Positions 32,373 to 38,128 of a stretch of 38,128 nucleotides of DNA are shown here, piece after piece. How positions within the stretch are numbered: the stretch's first letter is position 1; the number at the start of each line of letters is the position of its first letter. The notes below the pieces were generated by a model. That model ran no database searches, was not told the origin of the DNA, and saw only the letters and a list, made by a program, of their open reading frames with translations. The translations under genes and the position numbers were made by a program. This DNA comes from JBDTRY01 sp039931435 (lineage in GTDB: Bacteria > Acidobacteriota > Thermoanaerobaculia > Gp7-AA8): the NCBI GenBank assembly GCA_039931435.1, contig JBDTRY010000015.1, positions 1-38,128 on the forward strand, in the 5' to 3' direction.

Positions 32373-33668
32373 ATGGATAAAACGTTTTTCATTGAAACCT
32401 GGGGCTGTCAGATGAACGATCTGGACAGCCAGCGGTTGTCCGGACTTCTGAAGCTGCGAGGGTATCGGAGAGTGGAGTGTGAGGAAGAGGCTGCCCTGGT
32501 CCTGCTGAACACATGCAGCATCCGGGAAAAATCAGAGCAAAAAATGTATTCGCGGCTCGGCCGGCTGCGGAAACTGAAGCAACAGGGCACACGGATCGGC
32601 GTAGCCGGTTGCGTGGCGCAACAGGAAGGTCAGGCGCTTCTCGACCGGGCCCCCTACGTCGACTTTGTCGTCGGACCGGGCAGCATCTCCATGCTCGACG
32701 AACTTCTTTCCGGCGAACGCCGCGTTGCCGTCGAATTCCCCGAGGTCCGCGAATACGACTACGTCTCCGTGGATCGGCCCTCGGCGACAAAGGCCCAGGT
32801 AACCATCATCGAAGGGTGCAACAAGAACTGTACGTTCTGCATCGTACCCACCACGCGCGGGCGGGAGATTTCGCGTCCATTCGAGCAGGTGCTCGCCGAA
32901 GTGCGCTTCGCGGTCGACAGCGGCCGGGTGGAAATCGAGTTACTGGGACAGACCGTCAACGCCTATCGCTGCCCCTCAAGTGGCCGCGACTTTGCCGAGC
33001 TCCTGCGGGCGGTGGCCACAACCGACGGTGTGAAACGGTTACGATTCGTGACCTCACATCCAGCCGAAGTGACGCCTCGAATGATCGCGGTCATCCGCGA
33101 TCACCGAAACATCTCGCGCTACCTGCACCTGCCAGTGCAGTCGGGTTCTTCGGCAGTACTGCGACGGATGAAGCGTCTTTATACACGCGAGAGGTATCTG
33201 GAGATCATCGATTCCATCCGTGGGGAAGTTCCGGAAATCATGTTCTCCACGGACATCATCGTCGGATTCCCGGGAGAATCGGAGGACGATTTCCGGGAAA
33301 CGCTCACATTGATGGAACGGGTGCGCTTCGGATCGCTGTTCGCGTTCAAATACTCCCCCCGCCCGGGGACTCCCGCGATTCGAATCAAGAATCACGTTCC
33401 TGTCGATGTAGCCAGTGAGCGGCTCTCGCGGTTGTTCGCAGTCCAGGAGCAGATCGAGAGAGAAACGCTGCGCAGCTACGTGGGACGCACTCTCCCCGTG
33501 CTTCTCGAAGGCCCGAGCCGACATTCTCCCGACATTCTTTCCGGAAAGACCGATTCCAACTGGACCGTGAACTTCACCGGCAGGACCAGAGCAGAGGTTG
33601 GAACGATCGTTGAAGTCCTGATTCACAGCGCACAGCATCACACGCTGAGAGGGGAGGCAGTGGCATGA
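32373..33668 (+). CDS. miaB: tRNA-2-methylthio-N6-dimethylallyladenosine synthase (MiaB)
   Basis: Radical-SAM methylthiotransferase that adds the ms2 group to i6A37 of tRNA. The UPF0004 domain has three conserved cysteines (ETWGCQMN, LLNTCSIRE, GVAGCVAQ). The radical-SAM cluster motif is EGCNKNCTFCIVPTTRGREI near residue 150. Then come LLGQTVNAY, LHLPVQSGS, STDIIVGFPGE and the TRAM domain at the C-terminus (LLEGPSRHSPDILSGKTDSN). Length is 431 residues, typical for MiaB. ATG 32373 starts the first conserved motif within eleven residues. The stop overlaps the next gene as ATGA. Confidence 0.95.
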   Translation: MDKTFFIETWGCQMNDLDSQRLSGLLKLRGYRRVECEEEAALVLLNTCSIREKSEQKMYSRLGRLRKLKQQGTRIGVAGCVAQQEGQALLDRAPYVDFVVGPGSISMLDELLSGERRVAVEFPEVREYDYVSVDRPSATKAQVTIIEGCNKNCTFCIVPTTRGREISRPFEQVLAEVRFAVDSGRVEIELLGQTVNAYRCPSSGRDFAELLRAVATTDGVKRLRFVTSHPAEVTPRMIAVIRDHRNISRYLHLPVQSGSSAVLRRMKRLYTRERYLEIIDSIRGEVPEIMFSTDIIVGFPGESEDDFRETLTLMERVRFGSLFAFKYSPRPGTPAIRIKNHVPVDVASERLSRLFAVQEQIERETLRSYVGRTLPVLLEGPSRHSPDILSGKTDSNWTVNFTGRTRAEVGTIVEVLIHSAQHHTLRGEAVA

Positions 33669-34150
33669 ACAGTCTCGTACCGATGTCCATCAAAGGGCTC
33701 ATGCTCGATCCCGTCTCCAATTCGCCAATCGTCGTGCTCAAGGATGGCCAGGATAAGGTCTACCTTCCGATCTGGGTGGGCATTTTCGAGGCGAACGCCA
33801 TCGCCCTTCAGCTGGAAGAGGTGGCTACGCCAAGGCCAATGACGCACGACCTGCTTCGCAACGTAATGGATCAACTTGAGGCACACGTCACCAGGGTCGT
33901 CATCAATGACCTGCGCGAGAGCACCTTTTACGCCACGATTCACGTGGAGATGAGAGAACGTACGGTGACGATTGATGCCCGTCCCAGCGACGCCATCGCC
34001 CTCGCTCTTCGTACCTCCGCTCCCATATTCGTCGACCAGAGCGTCCTGGACCAGGCACAGACGATCTCCGCCGAAGAGGGCCAGGAAGAGCGCATGAAGA
34101 AATGGCTCGAAGACGTCAGCCCCGAGGACCTCGGCAAATACAAAATGTAA
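33665..34150 (+). CDS. Bifunctional nuclease family protein (DUF151)
   Basis: A 161-residue DUF151 protein. The core reads KGLMLDPVSNSPIVVLKD, then LPIWVGIFEANAIALQLE, RPMTHDLLRNVMDQL and IDARPSDAIALALRTSAPIFV, all family signatures. Plant and algal members were reported to have dual RNase/DNase activity, and bacterial ones are uncharacterised but commonly next to miaB. A C-terminal UVR-like tail seen in some members is absent. The start ATG 33665 is inside an ATGA overlap with miaB, a pairing often seen in bacteria. Confidence 0.92.
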   Translation: MNSLVPMSIKGLMLDPVSNSPIVVLKDGQDKVYLPIWVGIFEANAIALQLEEVATPRPMTHDLLRNVMDQLEAHVTRVVINDLRESTFYATIHVEMRERTVTIDARPSDAIALALRTSAPIFVDQSVLDQAQTISAEEGQEERMKKWLEDVSPEDLGKYKM

Positions 34151-34209
34151 TTGTCAGACAGCGGTTACGTCGGTGACCCGGCGCAAACACCTCCGCCGAA
34201 AATACGTAT

Positions 34210-34977
34210 ATGCCTGGTATGGGCGCGGGAGAAGAATCCTTCGGACGACCGATCGCAGCACGGTTGATCGGACGCTACGAACTCTCCCTCAGGCAATACG
34301 ACGATCTTGCCCGCATACCCCTGCACGTTCACCACGAACCCTATGTAACCGTCGTCCTCGAGGGAGGATACCGGGAACAGGCGGGGCCCGCGACCAGAAA
34401 CTGTGGCGCGCACAACATCATCGTTCACGGTCCGGACGAAAAACATTCCGACCACTTCGGGAATCGCCGCACGGTATGCATGGATATCCGCGGGGTCCCG
34501 TTTGAACGAAGCACCTTTTTCGATCGCCCTTCCAACTTTCAGATCTGCGACAAGCTGCGCCGGGAATTTCGGCAACCGGACAGGTTCTCATCGCTGGTCA
34601 TCGATTCCCTCATGCTCGAGCTGCAGGTTGCCAGTGAGCGGGAACCCGGTGAAAACCGCGTACCCTCCTGGCTTCGTTCAGTGCACTCCAGGATTGACGA
34701 TCAGTTTCACGATCCTCTCTCGCTGACAACGCTGGCGAGACAGGTGGATATCCATCCCACACACCTGGCCCGAAGCTTCCGCCATCATTACGGATTGACT
34801 GTCGGAGAAGCCGTTCGCGAGCGGCGGATCCATTTCGCGATGAAGCGCCTGGCGACGAACCTCCCGATCGAGATGGTCGCCATGGAGGCCGGGTTCTCTG
34901 ACCATAGCCACTTCTCCCGTACATTTCTTCGGGCCACGGGCGTTACCCCCGCCGCATTCCGCCGTTCGTTGCGCTAA
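34210..34977 (+). CDS. AraC-family transcriptional regulator
   Basis: A 255-residue regulator. The N-terminal half looks like a cupin sensor domain (RIPLHVHHEPYVTVVLEGGY near residue 36). The C-terminal two helix-turn-helix unit spans about residues 155-255: LTTLARQVDIHPTHLARSFR is the first HTH and EMVAMEAGFSDHSHFSRTFL the second, followed by the classic GVTPAAFRR ending. Its target and ligand are unknown; no divergent partner gene is present. A GTG-initiated short frame overlaps the 59-nt gap after the DUF151 gene. The genes after it could be targets, but nothing in the sequence ties them. Confidence 0.88.
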   Translation: MPGMGAGEESFGRPIAARLIGRYELSLRQYDDLARIPLHVHHEPYVTVVLEGGYREQAGPATRNCGAHNIIVHGPDEKHSDHFGNRRTVCMDIRGVPFERSTFFDRPSNFQICDKLRREFRQPDRFSSLVIDSLMLELQVASEREPGENRVPSWLRSVHSRIDDQFHDPLSLTTLARQVDIHPTHLARSFRHHYGLTVGEAVRERRIHFAMKRLATNLPIEMVAMEAGFSDHSHFSRTFLRATGVTPAAFRRSLR

Positions 34978-35024
34978 TCCCGTTCCAGTACGCTCGGACA
35001 ATACAAGGCAGCCGCTACTGCCGC

Positions 35025-35033
35025 TGCTAGAGT
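35025..35033 (+). promoter_or_regulatory. Extended -10 box, leaderless start of next gene
   Basis: TGCTAGAGT (TG-n-TAGAGT) ends 7 nt before the ATG at 35041. No -35 of note is seen (the 35005-35010 hexamer is a poor match). The geometry predicts a transcript starting at, or one base before, the start codon. Confidence 0.35.
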
Positions 35034-35040
35034 CTCGATC

Positions 35041-35268
35041 ATGAAACGACGATCAGCGATCATCGCGGCGCTCCTACTCACGCAGTGTGCAACCGGTCCG
35101 AGGCGATCGCCTGTTGATTACTTCGATCAGGCAGATACGTTGTCTACGACCACCGAGATGGCAAAGGCTCGCGATCTCTATCGGCAGGCAGCATCCAGCG
35201 ACCGCGATCCCGACCGGCGGGCCAAGGCAATTATCAACGCCGCTGTGATCGGATTGGCATGTGTTTGA
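35041..35268 (+). CDS. N-terminal fragment of exported TPR-like protein (frameshifted)
   Basis: A 75-residue frame with an N-terminal signal-like segment MKRRSAIIAALLLTQCATG. The cysteine after LLTQ resembles a lipobox, but Gln at the -1 position is not the usual Gly/Ala, so lipidation is uncertain. The remainder (MAKARDLYRQAASSDRDPD then RRAKAIINAAVIG) is a TPR-like helical pair that stops without a folded end. The next frame continues helical and TPR-like with no signal peptide of its own. The TGA stop at 35266-35268 immediately follows GTT; removing one T of the TTT run fuses GLAC-V to EDAST of the downstream frame. I infer one gene, split by a frameshift (sequence error, mutation, or recoding). 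Confidence 0.6.
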   Translation: MKRRSAIIAALLLTQCATGPRRSPVDYFDQADTLSTTTEMAKARDLYRQAASSDRDPDRRAKAIINAAVIGLACV

Positions 35269-37018
35269 AGATGCATCGACTGCAAGGACCGAATTTGCTT
35301 CCGTGAACAAGGGGAGCGACCAGGCTTCCCGCGCGGCGAGTGAACTTTCCCGGCTCGAATCAGAACGCGGCGTCGATTTCCTGGCGGCGCGAGCAGCGGC
35401 ACACGACGCGTACGCTGCAGCGAAAACGGCGGAGGATCGAGCCGAGGCTCTGACGCGTGCCGGGGCGGCGACTATAGCCGAAGCGCGAACAGCATGGCTC
35501 TCCGGGAAATGCTTCGAAGACGACGCCGTACTGCGCCAGGCAGTCGCCGACCTTCGTGGTGCAATCGAGGAAGGTGGGCCGCGGGTGGAACCGACACGTC
35601 TTCTCCTTCTAGCCTCGCTGTTTGCAGGCGACGGTCCATCCGCCCTCCAGGCCTGGCAGTGGTACTACGGCGAAAACCCGCCGCTCGTGAAAGCAGCCGG
35701 TGAATCGCTGGCGAAACTCCTTCCTCGCTGGAGCGGGGCAGAGCCCGGTGAGACAGCCCGTATCGAGATCGCCGATGCACTGGCCGGATCAAAATTCTTC
35801 GACGAGGCGGACCTCATGCTTCGCAATGCCTGCTGGAAAGATCTGGCCCTCACGGATCCAGCCGGGCGCGACATCGTCGCCTATGCATCATCCCTCCGTG
35901 CGCTCGAGAGAATTTCGGATGCTCACTACCGCGCGGTGGCACAAGGAAGAAAGGATGAGGATTTCGAAAAACGTGTTGGCGCTGAAGCCTTTGTTCTCTG
36001 GAAGGCGCTGTCCTGGGAAGGGGCCGCACCGGAATTCTCGCTGGAGGCCGTGGCCAGAGAATTGGCCAGGCGTTTCGGTACGGTCGCGTCACTGGGGAAG
36101 ACCGACAACATTGCCACGCTTCTGCTCGGTCATCGGGTGGTGGATGAAACGCGGGAGGTCGAACAGTATGGTCGTAAGGCTTCCCTTCACTTCGTTCAAA
36201 TTGACGGTGTTCTCTCGGCCGGTTATATGTCTTGGCTCACGCACAACGACGCTGGCACGGGAGGGTGGAGCGGGAAAGACGCCATCTACCAGATCCGGCC
36301 CATGTACGTGGACGGCCCGGTGCAGCTATGGTTACAGATCAGTGACCCGATTCTTCGAGCTCGACGGGATGAAGAGATCGCTACTGAGACCAGGCGCGAT
36401 GCAGCACGGGTCCATACCAATCCCATTCAGTCTTTGCGCGGACTGACAATGCGACTCAAACGTCAATACGCGCTGGCCATCAGGGACTCTCTCGCGGCAA
36501 GCGGACTGACCGGCGACGAACTGCGGAGCGCTTTTATCGCCCGGACACTCCGGGACACGTTCGAATCCTCGATCTGGGCCCACGAAGGGCGCCACGCCAT
36601 CGACAAGATGATCTTTCACATCAGCGACAGTGCGGAGCTCGAATTCCGTGCAAAACTCTCCGAGGTCGCTCTTGCTCCATCGCCCCGATTGCTGGGCTCG
36701 ATTCTCTGGCCGGTCGGCGGATCGACACCCCACGGGATCGCCAACAAGAGAATCCTCGAAGGCGTAACAAGGTGGATGGCGGAGCACGCTTCGGAGATTC
36801 CTGGATTCCAGACCGGTCAACCAGCTCTGCCTCAGCTGGACCTTCTCAGCGACGGGCAACTACGGGCAGCATTCCGTTCGCTCGACCCACTGGCAACGCA
36901 GAGCCCGGAAACACATTCCGATGCGATGGGACTTCGTTACACGGTCCTCTCCGCTCATGTAGAATCAGCCCCAGCCAATGATCGTCACTGTCGCCAACCA
37001 GAAGGGGGGCGTGGGTAA
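35261..37018 (+). CDS. HExxH putative metallopeptidase with helical N-terminal region
   Basis: A 585-residue frame starting at GTG 35261. The first 250 residues are Ala/Glu-rich helices of TPR character. The C-terminal part carries HEGRH at residues 441-445 in WAHEGRHAIDK, a zinc-binding HExxH motif, and a downstream ELEFRAKLSEVAL segment with acidic residues at 459, 461 and 468 that could supply the third ligand, as in gluzincin-type peptidases. The frame lacks its own signal sequence, which the preceding 75-residue frame appears to supply. The last 41 nt overlap parA. I do not recognise a named family with certainty; the substrate is unknown. It may be a lipoprotein protease of the periplasm. 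Confidence 0.7.
   Translation: MFEDASTARTEFASVNKGSDQASRAASELSRLESERGVDFLAARAAAHDAYAAAKTAEDRAEALTRAGAATIAEARTAWLSGKCFEDDAVLRQAVADLRGAIEEGGPRVEPTRLLLLASLFAGDGPSALQAWQWYYGENPPLVKAAGESLAKLLPRWSGAEPGETARIEIADALAGSKFFDEADLMLRNACWKDLALTDPAGRDIVAYASSLRALERISDAHYRAVAQGRKDEDFEKRVGAEAFVLWKALSWEGAAPEFSLEAVARELARRFGTVASLGKTDNIATLLLGHRVVDETREVEQYGRKASLHFVQIDGVLSAGYMSWLTHNDAGTGGWSGKDAIYQIRPMYVDGPVQLWLQISDPILRARRDEEIATETRRDAARVHTNPIQSLRGLTMRLKRQYALAIRDSLAASGLTGDELRSAFIARTLRDTFESSIWAHEGRHAIDKMIFHISDSAELEFRAKLSEVALAPSPRLLGSILWPVGGSTPHGIANKRILEGVTRWMAEHASEIPGFQTGQPALPQLDLLSDGQLRAAFRSLDPLATQSPETHSDAMGLRYTVLSAHVESAPANDRHCRQPEGGRG
36960..36965 (+). promoter_or_regulatory. Possible -10 box for parAB
   Basis: TAGAAT matches the -10 consensus at 5 of 6 positions and ends 12 nt before the parA ATG, inside the 3' end of the metallopeptidase-like gene. 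No -35 of quality is visible, so this is a weak call. Confidence 0.3.
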
Positions 37019-37733
37019 GACCACGACCACCATCAACCTCGCCGCAGCAGTGGCGACCAAGGGATTGAAGACCCTGCTCGTTGACCTGGACCCGCAGGCC
37101 AATTCCACGATGAGCTACGCAGACCCCCGGGCCCTTCAGAAATCGATGTATGACGTTCTGGTTTCGGAAGATACGGCTTTCGAAGACGTGATCGTTCCCA
37201 CCAGCCAGCCGAATCTCTTCCTCGCGCCATCGAGAATCGCCCTGGCCAAGCTCGAGTCGAAGCTCATCGGCGATCTGGACGGCCCGTTCCGCCTGAAAGA
37301 CAAGATGGCTGACGCGGCGGCGAAATTCGACTACATTTTCATCGACACGCCGCCGACGCTGGGGATGATCACCGTGAACGCTCTGGTGGCCTCTTCACAC
37401 GTTCTGGTGCCCATCCAGTCCTCGTACTTTGCGCTGGAAGGTACCGACGATCTCCTGGAGACCATCGACAAGATCAAGGCCCGCCCCAATCCGAATCTCC
37501 AACTGCTGGGTGTGGTCATCACCATGCACGACAAACGCACGACGCTGGCGCGGGACATCCACGATCAGATTCGGGGAGTGTTCGGAGAGCGGCTCTTTCA
37601 GACCGTGATCACAAAATCAATTCGCCTCGAGGAAAGCCCCGCGTACAAGGAATCGATTTTCACATTTGCACCGCGGTCGAGCGGTGCGCTGGAGTACTAC
37701 TCGCTCTCCGAAGAAATTCTGTCGCGTGTGTAA
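36978..37733 (+). CDS. parA: Chromosome partitioning ATPase ParA/Soj
   Basis: Walker-type ATPase that binds DNA non-specifically and moves ParB-parS complexes. The deviant Walker A KGGVGKTTT is at residues 9-17 in VANQKGGVGKTT. LLVDLDPQANST follows (Walker A' region), and YIFIDTPPTLGMITVNAL near residue 115 is Walker B. PIQSSYFALEG and the SIRLEESPAYKESIFTFAPRSSGA ending are typical of chromosomal Soj. Length is 251, as usual. It directly precedes parB. The common chromosomal neighbours rsmG and mnmG are not upstream; a metallopeptidase-like gene is there instead. Confidence 0.96.
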   Translation: MIVTVANQKGGVGKTTTTINLAAAVATKGLKTLLVDLDPQANSTMSYADPRALQKSMYDVLVSEDTAFEDVIVPTSQPNLFLAPSRIALAKLESKLIGDLDGPFRLKDKMADAAAKFDYIFIDTPPTLGMITVNALVASSHVLVPIQSSYFALEGTDDLLETIDKIKARPNPNLQLLGVVITMHDKRTTLARDIHDQIRGVFGERLFQTVITKSIRLEESPAYKESIFTFAPRSSGALEYYSLSEEILSRV

Positions 37734-37763
37734 AGAGCCGCAGGGAAGGGGGACGTTACGGAC

Positions 37764-38128
37764 ATGAGAAAAGGACTTCCGGAGCGTGCGCGCATGCGCC
37801 ACGACTCCCACTTCGTCGACGAACTGGCAAAACGATCCTCAGCAGCAGTGGGCATGATGATCCCCCTGTCCATGATTGAACCCAATCCGGAGCAGCCCCG
37901 GACGAACATGGGAAATCTCGAGGAGCTGGCGGCATCGATCCGGGACAAGGGTGTTCTCGAGCCCATCCTCGTCCGGCAGATCGCCCCGCAGCAGTATCAG
38001 ATCATTTCCGGCGAGCGGCGCTACCGCGCCGCCACAGCAGCCGGACTGGACGAAATCCCGGCCATCGAAATGGAGGTCGACGACCAGGAGATGCTGGAGA
38101 TCGCCCTCGTCGAGAACGTGCAGCGCAA
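37764..38128 (+). CDS. parB: Chromosome partitioning protein ParB, 5' part (cut by window end)
   Basis: The first 121 residues of ParB/Spo0J, which binds parS and slides as a CTP-dependent clamp. MRKGLPERARMRHDSHFVDE is an N-terminal arm; IEPNPEQPR then LEELAASIRDKGVLEPILV begin the ParB/Srx core; GERRYRAA at about residue 87 is the CTP-binding motif, and ENVQR ends the fragment. The HTH and dimer domains lie beyond the window. ATG 37764 is 30 nt after parA; a G-run at 37748-37752 is a distant ribosome-binding candidate. No parS site (TGTTTCACGTGAAACA type) was spotted in the window. Confidence 0.95.
   Translation, partial: MRKGLPERARMRHDSHFVDELAKRSSAAVGMMIPLSMIEPNPEQPRTNMGNLEELAASIRDKGVLEPILVRQIAPQQYQIISGERRYRAATAAGLDEIPAIEMEVDDQEMLEIALVENVQR

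Noticed and set aside
1..38128. tRNA, rRNA, CRISPR array, IS element, phage or toxin-antitoxin genes
   Set aside because: No cloverleaf, spaced direct repeats, transposase, integrase or toxin-like pair was found on reading both strands; a small ncRNA cannot be excluded without a covariance search.

Overview
The window reads as one continuous chromosomal segment of a GC-rich, diderm, LPS-making bacterium. Support for a Gram-negative envelope comes from lpxB, an MsbA-like exporter, a DUF374 acyltransferase, an LptC/LptA-type protein and lptB. The best lineage guess is Acidobacteriota. This is inferred from the mix of gene orders (cmk-rpsA-ihf as in Proteobacteria, yicC-gmk-rpoZ-coaBC-priA as in Firmicutes, lpt-rpoN-hpf-hprK-rapZ-PTS) and from a DUF6677-like membrane protein. 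It is not proven by any marker here. Thirty-nine open reading frames are called. All but one lie on the + strand, most are packed with 1-17 nt overlaps (ATGA, GTGA or TGATG junctions), and no gene-free stretch exceeds 250 bases.

Layout. (1) 1-7091, information processing: trpS, scpA, scpB, an rluB-type pseudouridine synthase, cmk, rpsA and an IHF/HU gene. (2) 7110-12390, envelope: a HIT hydrolase, three small membrane proteins (DUF6677-like, a 61-aa protein, VanZ-like), then lpxB, msbA-like and a DUF374 acyltransferase. (3) 12414-18567, nucleotide, cofactor and repair genes: yicC, gmk, rpoZ, coaBC, family-4 UDG and priA. (4) 18568-19410, a break in the pattern: a convergent spacer carrying a palindromic repeat, and the only minus-strand gene, of unknown function. 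(5) 19411-24948: accA, recJ, a LptC-LptA-like fusion and lptB. (6) 24998-31644, regulation: rpoN, long-form hpf, hprK, rapZ, EIIA-Man, HPr and EI. This is a phosphotransferase relay with no sugar permease in view, so probably regulatory. (7) 31694-34977: a secreted coiled-coil protein, miaB, a DUF151 bifunctional nuclease and an AraC-type regulator. (8) 35041-38128: a lipoprotein-like reading frame broken by a one-base frameshift from a 585-aa HExxH metallopeptidase-like frame, then parA and the start of parB, cut by the window edge.

No single novel defence or mobile system is visible. The points most worth checking are the split TPR/HExxH lipoprotein (its junction is GTT TGA, formally like the prfB frameshift site), the LptC-LptA fusion, PriA with DEEG in place of the usual DEEH, the palindromic repeat, the orphan minus-strand gene, and a recurring TANNNT box 7-8 nt before start codons that suggests leaderless transcripts.
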